Source of the DNA: Mesostigma viride | Taxonomy: Eukaryota; Streptophyta; Mesostigmatophyceae; Mesostigmatales; Mesostigmataceae | Assembly: GCA_009746045.1 (NCBI GenBank) | Contig: RPFO01000708.1 | Span: 1-28,568 of the forward strand | Reading direction: 5' to 3' | Length of the DNA stretch: 28,568 bases | In this document: one piece after another, positions 9,604-17,586 of the stretch | How the letters are laid out: every line of letters begins with the position of its first letter | How positions within the stretch are numbered: the first letter of the stretch is position 1 | Made by a program: the position numbers and the translations under genes | Notes under the pieces: generated by a model | What the model saw: the letters and a program-made list of their open reading frames with translations, nothing else | The model's database searches: none | Told to the model about the DNA's origin: nothing

Positions 9604-10064
9604 CGGCCTCACCGCCCAGGCAGTGAAGGACATTGCCGCCAAGCCAGCCCCTGCTGGCCTGGCCGGCGATGCTCCTCCCATCACGACCTGGGCAGACATG
9701 CTTAAGCAACATACCACCTGAGTCCACCACCTCCGCCGTCGCAGCCCAGCTCCAACGGCAGACGCTTGACCTCCGCGAGGAGGCCGAGCTCGCCAAGCGC
9801 AGCCTCAACGTCATCGTCAAGAACTTCGACATGGAGGAAGGTGAGAATTCCGAGAAGCTTGCACGTGCGTTTGAGAGCAAAACCCTTGCACGCATGGGCC
9901 TCCTTGGTGAGATTAAGCTGACCGCCCAGCGCCTCCCCCGCGCGCAGGGTAAGGCCGGGGCGCCTCCGCTTCTTCTCATCTTTGAGAGCCCAGCGGACAA
10001 GATTTCGTTCCTCAGACGCCGCAAGCGGCTCGAGAAGACTCACTTCACCATTGAGTTTTTGTAA
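9604..10064 (+). pseudogene. LINE ORF1-like gene, right part
   Basis: The frame continuing from the left part reads TAQAVKDIAAKPAPAGLAG, then ITTWADMLKQHTT, and hits TGA at 9719-9721. A one-base shift there gives the other frame, which runs to TAA at 10062: AAQLQRQTLDLREEAELAKR (coiled-coil like), SLNVIVKNFDMEEGEN, then PPLLLIFESPADKISFLRRR. This pattern (coiled coil, then a strand with a G/N..E.E motif, then a strand before an Arg-rich helix) resembles the RRM-type RNA-binding part of L1 ORF1 proteins. No ORF2 follows. It could instead be a host RNA-binding protein. Confidence 0.5.
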
Positions 10065-10090
10065 ACATCAGACACTGATTTCTTCAGACG

Positions 10091-10177
10091 ATGCGCAAGG
10101 CTGGGATGCGCAAGGCTGGGAATGCGCAAGGCTGGGCGCGGCGCAGCGTGCGCAAGGCTGGCGTGCGCAAGGCTGGG
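10091..10177 (+). repeat. Minisatellite, unit TGCGCAAGGCTGG
   Basis: Five copies of TGCGCAAGGCTGG begin at about 10092, 10107, 10123, 10149 and 10163, the first three about 15 bases apart and the others more widely spaced. The array starts about 30 bases after the stop of the ORF1-like gene. Confidence 0.85.
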
Positions 10178-11993
10178 GAGTGCGCGGGCGTAACAACGTT
10201 AAGGCAGGCCAGGCGCAGGCACGTAAAAACACGGGCGACGGGCCATGGGCCACGGGCCACGCGTCGGCCGTCGGCCCAGCCATTCCTGCATTTTAGGAAC
10301 GTTGCCGGGCACAAAATTCAAATTCTGGTGCGGCATGGCCGCGGCAGCTACCTGGCCCGGGCTGGCCGACGTTGGCATGGACGACTGTCAAGAAAGAGTT
10401 CATCTCGCTTGGGTAAGCTGCGGTTGTTTCGTCTGGGCGCTCTTCCCATTTTATTGCTAACGGGTCGATTTACTTACCCAACGTTTCCATCCAGGGCAGA
10501 AATGCCAGCGACTTTTCAGTCGGCCACTTCCATTTTTTACCCACTTCGAGTCGTAACGTCATCCAAGGAATACTTTACCCTCTGTATTCCGGCCTGTCTC
10601 CTTCTATTTCGCAGGAACCCTTCGCTTCTGGTTGGCGTTCCTGCACTGCAGGCAGGCTGCAGTCTCTACCGCTGCATTTTTTTGTAAGTACTTCGGTTGG
10701 GAAGTTCGTCTAACGTTTTTCCATCGACTGTCCTGCTTCCAAGCCAGGCCGCGTCTCTACACTGTGTTTCCGTCAGCAACGGGATGGAGGTCCGGTTTTT
10801 CATGATCGGCAACCGTTTTGGTCACGTCATTTTCAGCAACACGCAACTGCCTCTGCCTTACACGCTGCGCTTTGTCGTCCTTCCGTCGGTTCGGGAAAGC
10901 TTCTTACGTCTTTCCATTACATCATTACCGTCCAGGTAGTTTCTTACCATTTGCTTTCGGTCGGCAACGGGTCGGGAGCATATACAGTGGGTCATTATCC
11001 GCAATGCAGCTTCCCCCCTGTTTTCCCCACAGGCTCTCCCTGTATTTCCTTGGGGAACATCTTTGGATTAGCTCCCGTGCATCAAACGTGCATCAAGAAC
11101 ACATTTTTTAGGGAGACTTTGGCTGTTCGTGGGATGGGAAGCACTACTGTGCCCATGTTTTCCACTGCCTGATCTTGACTGCATACCCCACGCACCTGTC
11201 ACCCACCTGACTTTTGCTAGTAGTTGCTGGATTTTTTCTTATAGCAGGTGCTGCGTGCTGGTGATTGACATTACGGTCGCCATTGCTTGCCAGTAATTCA
11301 AAGTTGCTTGAAATGGTCAGCATCACGGCCAAGTCTACGTTCAGATCCTGCTTGGAATTTGTGGCGGGCGTTTTCTGTATTGGATGAACGCCAGTTTTTG
11401 TGACAGTGTGATTGTGTATAGGAACAAGTTTGAAGCAACAGCACACGTAGCATATTCATACTCATATACATGCGCTTAATGTGAACGATGTAGCCTAGGG
11501 CGAAGAGCGTTGGTTTACACGACGACGTATTCAAAGTATAACTTCTGTAAACAAGTATCCATCTGCGTGTTTTAATTCATTTTGGCAGCCATGCATGTGC
11601 ACAAGAGTACCAATTAATTATTCCTGCACTAGGGGTCGATGTATTTAGCATTCACTTTGGCATTTACTGCGGCAATGCCATTACTCCGTGGCTCCCCAAT
11701 GGGACATGTACTGTGTCTTGTTGTGTTGACAGCGTGTAATAAGTGTTGCAACGAACTAGGCAAGGGCTAATGGACTAAACTGTGAGGGGCAGCACATTGA
11801 TTGCCGCATTGAAGCCAAGAATCATTTAGCACTCGCAGTTAGGTATCGCCATGATGCAGAGAAATTGTTGTGGCCTGACCACTTGAGGCAGTGAGACAAG
11901 GTTGGATGCCCTCCCAATCCATGTATAGGGGTTTAAGGTTGTTTTATTGCCACCCATGTAACGCAATATACGTGTGCTTGATGAGTGGACATT
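10178..11993. other. Intergenic or untranslated sequence without a supported gene
   Basis: This is mixed-composition DNA, GC-rich at first and pyrimidine-rich from about 10400. Scattered GTAAG and CAG sites resemble splice sites (for example about 10411 and 10495). The frames here, including one of 198 codons at 10091-10687, are low complexity or unlike any protein I know. TGTAA motifs, the polyadenylation signal of volvocalean algae, occur in the last 300 bases. The 3' part could be the untranslated end of a gene, but I cannot show which. Confidence 0.4.
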
Positions 11994-12163
11994 GGATGGA
12001 TGGATGGATGGATGGATGGATGGATGGATGGATGGATGGATGGATGGATGGATGGATGGATGGATGGATGGATGGATGGATGGATGGATGGATGGATGGA
12101 TGGATGGATGGATGGATGGATGGATGGATGGATGGATGGATGGATGGATGGATGGATGGATGG
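11994..12163. repeat. (ATGG)n microsatellite, left arm
   Basis: About 43 uninterrupted units of the tetranucleotide GGAT/ATGG run directly into the A1 repeat of the tyrosine-recombinase element. All frames on both strands are open here, so the overlapping frames have no coding meaning. Confidence 0.98.
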
Positions 12164-12372
12164 ATTTGGTGAGCTATGCTCATTTTATCTATGACTAACC
12201 TGCTGAGCGGAGAATGCAACGCCGTATAGCACCAAAAGAAAAAATAATTTTAGAAAAAATATTTTTTGTGCTGGCACCCGTACCCCAGCCACCCAGGTAG
12301 GGGTTGGCTGGAGAGGTGGTTGCTATAAAGGGTGGGCTTCCATTCTAGGGAAGCAGGTTGTTTCTTTTGCCT
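12164..12372 (+). repeat. Split direct repeat A1 with promoter
   Basis: 209 bases, the same as A2. It includes a 14-base perfect palindrome AAAAAATATTTTTT (12254-12267), a 7-bp stem CCAGCCA/TGGCTGG around 12291-12317, and TATAAA at 12324-12329. The TATA box lies about 110 bases before the ORF1 ATG, so A1 is the likely promoter. A2 carries the same box. Confidence 0.92.
12324..12329 (+). promoter_or_regulatory. TATA box in repeat A1
   Basis: TATAAAGG in the context GGTTGCTATAAAGGGTGG. It sits near the inner end of A1, so transcripts would begin at about 12350-12360 and then enter ORF1. Confidence 0.6.
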
Positions 12373-12440
12373 GAGAACCTCACGTGACCACATCACAAAA
12401 AACAAAACGCAAGATAACACATCAAGCAGTATAACCCACC

Positions 12441-13544
12441 ATGACCACAGTGACAGCCCCAGACCGGAATTTCCTAGCGAAACTCAAGCAGGCAGCCAAG
12501 GAGGGATGCACCCCAAAGGAGGCCGCCACTGCGGTCCAGAAGATCCTAGGGGAGGGGAACTGGCTAGAGCGGATCCAGAAGCTCACTCCGGGGCGTGCCA
12601 AGAACGTCATGGACGTACTGGAGGAAAGGGGGTTTGTCAGCGACTGGGATGGGGAGGAGGCCCTGGCCGATGTGCTAGCAGCGCAACTGGGGGAGGCTAT
12701 TGCAGAGCCGGACCCACCAGTGTCAGCAGGTGCGGTGGGAACGGGGGGTGTTCCCCCTTCGGCAGGTGGAAGCGGAGGGGCGGGGCATGGTGGAGCGGGC
12801 GCTGGGGAGGACGATGGCGCTCCTGGGGCGATCGACCAGGCTGTGGCGGACCTGGACCGAAACCTAGGTCGGCTGCTGGGGACCGAGACGGGCTATGCAA
12901 CGCCAGCTGGAGGGCTTCCATCCCGGCCGGGCAACGCCCGCACTGGCGGAGATATTGGCGACCTGATATCGGCCATGTCGAAGCTGCTGGACCAGGCAAA
13001 GACTCCAGCAGCTGCAAGCCCAGCCGCAGCGACGACTGCTGGCAGGCTGGCGCGCACGAAGGGGGTGGCGCTGAGTGGGCATGCAGTGCCGGTGCTGGTG
13101 AGCAACATGCTGGAGGCGGTGCTGCCGGGAATGCTGGACTACGCGGAGAGCGTGGGGGGGAAGTCCATCCGTGCATCGTTAATGCTGACGATGCACGGCA
13201 GCTCAGCCAGCGGGGAGAGGCGGATGCTGCTCCTGCAGATGGCAGGAATTCTGGACACGATGGTGACAGAATTTGGCTACTGGGCCACGCCACGCTCCGA
13301 AGTAATTCTGGAGCTGGCAGCAGCCGAGTACCTGGCAAAGCTGATCACGGCATGCCAGCTGGTGGATGTGGGGTCGACGGGGTGGAAGGGGACGCCGTCG
13401 GCAATGCTGCCATTCCAGGAGGGTGGAGCAATGCTGGCGTCTCCGGCGGTGCGGGCGGCGATGAGCATGGGGAAGCTGCAGCACAAGCTGGAGCAGGGTC
13501 CCGGCAAGAAGGGGCAGGGCGGCCCGTCCAACAACAACAAGTGA
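12441..13544 (+). CDS. ORF1, Gag-like protein of the tyrosine-recombinase element
   Basis: A 367-residue frame with a good ATG context (ACCATGA). The N-terminal 90 residues are charged and helical (FLAKLKQAAKEGCTPKEAAT). A Gly/Ala/Pro-rich linker spans about 90-135. The C-terminal part (about 200-345) is helical with conserved-looking blocks (MLEAVLPGMLDYAESVGGKS, MLLLQMAGILDTMVTEFGYW). The tail is GKKGQGGPSNNNK, basic and Asn-rich. No CCHC knuckle is present. Assignment as Gag rests on position before RT and general composition, as in DIRS-type elements. ORF2 follows after 195 bases in the same frame, but several stops intervene. Confidence 0.7.
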   Translation: MTTVTAPDRNFLAKLKQAAKEGCTPKEAATAVQKILGEGNWLERIQKLTPGRAKNVMDVLEERGFVSDWDGEEALADVLAAQLGEAIAEPDPPVSAGAVGTGGVPPSAGGSGGAGHGGAGAGEDDGAPGAIDQAVADLDRNLGRLLGTETGYATPAGGLPSRPGNARTGGDIGDLISAMSKLLDQAKTPAAASPAAATTAGRLARTKGVALSGHAVPVLVSNMLEAVLPGMLDYAESVGGKSIRASLMLTMHGSSASGERRMLLLQMAGILDTMVTEFGYWATPRSEVILELAAAEYLAKLITACQLVDVGSTGWKGTPSAMLPFQEGGAMLASPAVRAAMSMGKLQHKLEQGPGKKGQGGPSNNNK

Positions 13545-13739
13545 GGGAGCGGTGCCTTCTTCCACTACCTCTTCCAGCACCCCTGCCACCTCGTGACTGG
13601 TGGCAGCAGGTACGCTCAGGCCGTAGGCGCGATAGGATGAGTCGGGCTTTTAATGCTCGCACACTAGCCTGTCAGACGGTTAGGGCGTTAAACTGGATGG
13701 GGGGGGGGGCGAGACCCGCCTGCTGTAGATTCAGCCCGT
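13545..13739 (+). other. ORF1-ORF2 spacer with an 11-G run
   Basis: TGA, TAG and TAA codons in the shared frame (last TAA at 13689-13691) exclude simple readthrough. A run of 11 G follows the AT at 13697-13698, forming an ATG at 13697. That ATG is one base out of frame with ORF2; a run of 10 G would put it in frame. Confidence 0.7.
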
Positions 13740-16670
13740 GTGCCCGGGCCTCTGCAGCAGGCGGCCCTAGATGGGATCGATGATGCTTGCAGGTCCTTTG
13801 TCCGCCGGAACGGTGGTTCCGTAGCGGCAATGGCAGGATCTGTAGTGGATGGGGGTGAATATGCTGAAGGAGCCCCTTACGAACCGTTAGTGGCCGCACG
13901 CTTGGCTTTGCCTGGTCCGGGGGAAGGTGGCCAAGTGGATGTGCTGAACTTACTACCCCCCTCTTGGGGAGCAATTTTGAATGATGAGAGTAGGATGGTA
14001 CGGACGCTGAGCCCAGCAGAGCGGATCTTGCAGAAGTCGATGCGGATCTCGCGGGGGTGTAGCATGGAGGAGTTCGCGCGGGTTTGCACGGTGTGTGTGG
14101 AGAGGGGGATTTTGGGTGGATTTTTTGAGGAGGAGCCGCCTATGGTGAACGGTACTTTTGGGGTCGGAAAGCCCGACGGCCGTATACGGCTGATTGTGGA
14201 CAACCGGCGTGGCAACATGCCACTACCAGATCCTATGCCCGCTTTTTTACCACACCTTGGCGTGATTTGCGATTTGCCCACGCGCGCTGGGGAGGATGTT
14301 TTTGGGGGCGTATCAGATTTGGATTCGTACTACAACAGACTCCGCCTGCCAGTTTGGATGCGGCGGTACTGTGCGTGGATGCCGGTGTGGTCGGATCTGG
14401 TGGGCCTGAGTGGGGCTCGTCGGAAGGTGTGGCCGTGGATGTTGTGCTGGCCAATGGGCAACAAGCTGGCCGTCGCGGTGGCCCAGTGTGTGCATCAGTC
14501 TGTGTTGTACCGCTGTGGCCCCAAGCCGCCGTTGGAGGCTAGTCGTGGGCTGAGCATCAACATGTCCGCGCTGATCCTGGTGGCGGAGGCCAACGAGGCG
14601 GGGGAGACCGTCCGGCTGAGGCTGGAGGAGGACCCTGCTGCGCCCTTGGCGCCCTCGCCGTGCTTCGAATCTCGGCAGGATCTGGAAGGTATGCATGCTG
14701 TGACGATCGATGACCTCCATTTCACCCACTGTGCGTCGGTGGATGGGGTGAATCAGCAGCTAGATCGTGTTCAGGCTGCCTACGCCGCTGTTGGGCTGGT
14801 GCAGAAGTCTGACAAGGTGGTACGGGCGACAGCAGAGCAGACTGGTGTGCAGGCGGTGGGGGTCATTCACCAAAGGGATGGTGACGTGGTGCCTGTTCCT
14901 GAGCGTGTGGTGGCAGTTATCGCCGCTACTCATAGAATCTTAGATCGCGGGTTTACATACTACCGCGAACTTAGTTCTGTGCTTGGGAAGTGGGTGTGGA
15001 TGCATCTGCTGTGCCGCCCCATGCTTTCGGTGTGGTCTGAGACGTACCGGCTGCTAGCAGCCATGAATGCCTCCCTGCCTGGGCGCCGCTGGCGCCTCCC
15101 TGCGGGGGCCCGCCAGGAGCTTCAGGCGGCGATCGACCTGGCCCCCTTTTTGAGGGCGGCCAGGGCCCGGCCCCTTTCTGACCGGGTCGTCGCAAGTGAT
15201 GCGAGCGGCTCCGGCGGTGGGGTGGTCTACAGGGACCTGCCTGGGGCCGATTGTGCCCGGCTGGCGACCCGGCGCGAAGCGCGGGGGTGGCGGACGACAG
15301 CTTTAACGTCTGGGGAGGACTGGGACCTGGAGCGCATGGAGGAGGGGGACTACAGCCTGCTGGATAGTGGCCACTGGCGTACGGCACTGTCCTACCGGTG
15401 GCGGGGGCAGCCTAACCACATCAACGTCAAGGAGGCGATTGCTGCGACACAGGGGGTCGAGTGGTCGTGCCGGACCAAGGCGTGTCGGGGTAAGCGAGTC
15501 GTCCGGCTCGTAGACTCCAGTGCTGTGGTGGGGGCGTTTGTCAGAGGGCGGTCGTCTTCCTACCGTCTCAACCAGCTGGTTCGGCGCTACTGCGCTCTGT
15601 CACTGGCTGGCGACATGCAGAGCCACTGGGTCTGGGTGGCTACCGACCACAACCCAGCTGACAAGGCCAGTCGGCGTGGCGCTTGGGTTCCTGACTTGAC
15701 CCGGTGTGGTGACGTGCATCCCAACCCTGGGCCTGAGGGGGCGCGACGCCCTCGGGACTTGGCACTTTTGGAGGGCACAGTCAACCCTGTGTCTACCTTG
15801 CCAGCGTACCGGCGTGCGGCGGCTGTCTACGTGGCGTGGGCGCCACCTGGCCCTGTCGACCCAGCTGACGCGGAAGCCATTTTCTGTGAGTGGATTTCTG
15901 CTGTCTACCATGCCAGAGGCGGGCGGGGGCGTACCTTATGCCAGCATGCCAAGGCCTGTCTGCACCTGTACTACCCCGACATTGTTCGGAATTGGGTACT
16001 GGCGGACCGCCTGCTAGCAGGTTGGCAGCGGCTTGTTCCGGCTGTCAGCCCTCCGCCTATGCCCTGGCGCCTTTGCTATTTCACTGCCCTGTTGCTAGTT
16101 TCACGTCGACAGGTGCATTTGAGTGCGTTGATTATTATTGCTTTCCAGCAGTATTTACGCATTAGCGAGGCGCTAGGGCTGCGGGTTCGGGATGTGGCTC
16201 ATCCCGGCCACCCCCTTCTCGAGCCAGGGCCCATGGTCGGTGCCCTTGTGCTGCGCAACCCCAAAACTGCGCAGGGGGCGGCCCAGCACGTCCTCGTCCG
16301 GGATCCACTTTCTTTGTGGCTCCTGCGACGTCTGACGGCTGGCCAGCCCCCGGATGCACTCCTCTTTCGAGGCTTAACGTACAGCCAGGCTAGGCAGCAG
16401 TGGGAGGCTGTGCAGGCCCGCATGGGCATCCCAGGGATGTTTTCTTTTCACAGCCTCCGGCATGGGGGGGCGACGCACGACGCCATCGCTGGCGAGTCGC
16501 CGGAGGCCATCCAGCTGCGCGGCCGGTGGGCTTCGGCCCTCTCGGTCACGCGCTACATTGGCCTCCACCGCAGCCTCCTGGGGCGCGACATCCCACCCGC
16601 CCTCTGGGCTCAGGCCCTGGGTTTTGACCCAGCGGCTTTCCGGCGCCACTTCGGTGGCGTCGAGTTTTGA
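13740..16670 (+). CDS. ORF2 polyprotein: reverse transcriptase, RNase H and tyrosine recombinase
   Basis: An unbroken 976-codon frame. Position 13740 is a GTG; the frame is open back to 13692 and its first ATG is codon 31 (13830), so the start is uncertain. Numbering is from 13740. RT: D193 in SDLDSYYNRL, motif B WPMGNKLAVAVAQ, and D324-D325 in AVTIDDLHF. RNase H: D487 (VVASDASGSGGG), E565 (NVKEAIA), D592 (RLVDSSAVV), D636 (TDHNPADKASR). Tyrosine recombinase: R807 (LRISEALGLRV), H904 and R907 (HSLRHGGAT), W930 and nucleophile Y939 (TRYIG). A 2A-like motif lies at 657-665, between RNase H and recombinase. There is no methylase domain. It would copy element RNA and integrate a circular DNA. Confidence 0.95.
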   Translation: MPGPLQQAALDGIDDACRSFVRRNGGSVAAMAGSVVDGGEYAEGAPYEPLVAARLALPGPGEGGQVDVLNLLPPSWGAILNDESRMVRTLSPAERILQKSMRISRGCSMEEFARVCTVCVERGILGGFFEEEPPMVNGTFGVGKPDGRIRLIVDNRRGNMPLPDPMPAFLPHLGVICDLPTRAGEDVFGGVSDLDSYYNRLRLPVWMRRYCAWMPVWSDLVGLSGARRKVWPWMLCWPMGNKLAVAVAQCVHQSVLYRCGPKPPLEASRGLSINMSALILVAEANEAGETVRLRLEEDPAAPLAPSPCFESRQDLEGMHAVTIDDLHFTHCASVDGVNQQLDRVQAAYAAVGLVQKSDKVVRATAEQTGVQAVGVIHQRDGDVVPVPERVVAVIAATHRILDRGFTYYRELSSVLGKWVWMHLLCRPMLSVWSETYRLLAAMNASLPGRRWRLPAGARQELQAAIDLAPFLRAARARPLSDRVVASDASGSGGGVVYRDLPGADCARLATRREARGWRTTALTSGEDWDLERMEEGDYSLLDSGHWRTALSYRWRGQPNHINVKEAIAATQGVEWSCRTKACRGKRVVRLVDSSAVVGAFVRGRSSSYRLNQLVRRYCALSLAGDMQSHWVWVATDHNPADKASRRGAWVPDLTRCGDVHPNPGPEGARRPRDLALLEGTVNPVSTLPAYRRAAAVYVAWAPPGPVDPADAEAIFCEWISAVYHARGGRGRTLCQHAKACLHLYYPDIVRNWVLADRLLAGWQRLVPAVSPPPMPWRLCYFTALLLVSRRQVHLSALIIIAFQQYLRISEALGLRVRDVAHPGHPLLEPGPMVGALVLRNPKTAQGAAQHVLVRDPLSLWLLRRLTAGQPPDALLFRGLTYSQARQQWEAVQARMGIPGMFSFHSLRHGGATHDAIAGESPEAIQLRGRWASALSVTRYIGLHRSLLGRDIPPALWAQALGFDPAAFRRHFGGVEF
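15708..15734 (+). other. 2A-like ribosome-skipping motif (GDVHPNPGP) in ORF2
   Basis: Codons 657-665 read GDVHPNPGP, preceded by WVPDLTRC. The 2A consensus is D-V/I-E-x-N-P-G-P; here H replaces E. It sits exactly between the RNase H end (NPADKASRRG) and the recombinase region. Skipping before the last Pro would give RT-RNase H of about 664 residues and a recombinase of about 312. Function is inferred. Confidence 0.6.
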
Positions 16671-16865
16671 CGTCCTCCTGTTTTTACCTCTCGTCTTTTA
16701 GCTATCAACTGACCTCACCCTTGTGTGGGAGGTCAGGGGGGAAATGGTTTAACTAACCCGAGGGTGAACCTGGGTTGGGACAAAGTACCCCCATAGCTAG
16801 GTAGTTTAAGTTTTCTTTTTTGCATGTCCTACGTATTTTCGGCTGTTAGCCATGTAAGGAGATGT
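16671..16865 (+). other. 3' untranslated region of the tyrosine-recombinase element
   Basis: 195 bases between the ORF2 stop and B1, with no frame of note. It includes pairable GACCTCAC and GTGGGAGGTC segments around 16709-16735. Confidence 0.5.
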
Positions 16866-17060
16866 GGGTAGAGCAGGGGCACAGCTGCTGTGGGCTGGCC
16901 CTGCACATTCACATAGTGTGCTCACCCTAGCATACAGATGGCCGTGTTGCCATCTGGTAGACATGTCTGTGTTATTCCACCGTATAGAGCTAGCACACAT
17001 ATTGTAATAAATTTGATGTTTTGTGGTGATGCATGCAAAGCAAGGCAAGGCCAGAAATGG
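16866..17060 (+). repeat. Split direct repeat B1
   Basis: Matches B2 (17294-17490) apart from one dinucleotide (TA) indel near 16983 and one base in the end (CCAGAAATGG against CCAGCAATGG). It carries a perfect 8-bp hairpin CAGATGGC-CGTGTT-GCCATCTG at 16935-16956 and TGTAA at 17003-17007. Confidence 0.92.
17003..17007 (+). terminator. Candidate polyadenylation signal TGTAA in B1
   Basis: TGTAATAAATTT lies about 330 bases after the ORF2 stop. TGTAA is the usual polyadenylation signal of volvocalean green algae, and AATAAA overlaps it. The B2 copy is at 17433-17437. Confidence 0.5.
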
Positions 17061-17269
17061 ATTTGGTGAGCTATGCTCATTTTATCTATGACTAACCTGC
17101 TGAGCGGAGAATGCAACGCCGTATAGCACCAAAAGAAAAAATAATTTTAGAAAAAATATTTTTTGTGCTGGCACCCGTACCCCAGCCACCCAGGTAGGGG
17201 TTGGCTGGAGAGGTGGTTGCTATAAAGGGTGGGCTTCCATTCTAGGGAAGCAGGTTGTTTCTTTTGCCT
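17061..17269 (+). repeat. Split direct repeat A2
   Basis: Appears identical to A1 over all 209 bases, directly abutting B1. The B1/A2 junction reads CCAGAAATGGATTTGGTG. It also repeats the TATA box (about 17221-17226). Confidence 0.92.
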
Positions 17270-17293
17270 CCCACCCACCCACCCTGGCAAAAG
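17270..17293 (+). other. Unique spacer between A2 and B2
   Basis: 24 bases, CCCACCCACCCACCC then TGGCAAAAG. They occur in neither A1 nor B1. Confidence 0.7.
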
Positions 17294-17490
17294 GGGTAGA
17301 GCAGGGGCACAGCTGCTGTGGGCTGGCCCTGCACATTCACATAGTGTGCTCACCCTAGCATACAGATGGCCGTGTTGCCATCTGGTAGACATGTCTGTGT
17401 TATTCCACCGTATATAGAGCTAGCACACATATTGTAATAAATTTGATGTTTTGTGGTGATGCATGCAAAGCAAGGCAAGGCCAGCAATGG
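17294..17490 (+). repeat. Split direct repeat B2, right end of the element
   Basis: A copy of B1. Its end, CCAGCAATGG, passes directly into the right ATGG array, so the exact element boundary cannot be placed within the ATGG. Confidence 0.92.
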
Positions 17491-17586
17491 ATGGATGGAT
17501 GGATGGATGGATGGATGGATGGATGGATGGATGGATGGATGGATGGATGGATGGATGGATGGATGGATGGATGGATGGATGGATGG
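17487..17586. repeat. (ATGG)n microsatellite, right arm
   Basis: 25 perfect ATGG units directly after B2, the same motif as the left arm. Confidence 0.97.

Larger units (their letters stand above)
12164..17490 (+). mobile_element. Tyrosine-recombinase retrotransposon with split direct repeats (PAT/Kangaroo/Ngaro-like), apparently intact
   Basis: The element has the order A1 (12164-12372), ORF1, ORF2, B1 (16866-17060), A2 (17061-17269), a 24-base spacer, then B2 (17294-17490). This A1-ORFs-B1-A2-B2 layout is the hallmark of PAT- and Ngaro-type elements in the DIRS order, which integrate through a tyrosine recombinase and make no target duplication. None is seen here. The A copies look identical. 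The B copies differ by one substitution and one 2-base indel. ORF2 keeps every expected catalytic residue. It lies inside ATGG repeats. Kangaroo of Volvox and TOC elements of Chlamydomonas are known green-algal relatives with unusual split repeats. Confidence 0.93.

Noticed and set aside
10091-10687. 198-codon frame beginning in the minisatellite
   Set aside because: First third is minisatellite translation and the rest resembles nothing; no coding pattern visible.
12697-13662. Minus-strand frames opposite ORF1
   Set aside because: Ser/Pro/Arg-rich low-complexity antisense shadows.
13542-13740. Stop-codon readthrough from ORF1 to ORF2 (same frame)
   Set aside because: TGA, TGA, TAG and TAA all occur in that frame before ORF2, so a single readthrough event cannot join them.
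12332-13783. 483-codon plus-strand frame overlapping ORF1
   Set aside because: Gly/Arg-rich shadow frame of a GC-rich gene. ORF1 at 12441 has the better start and protein-like composition.
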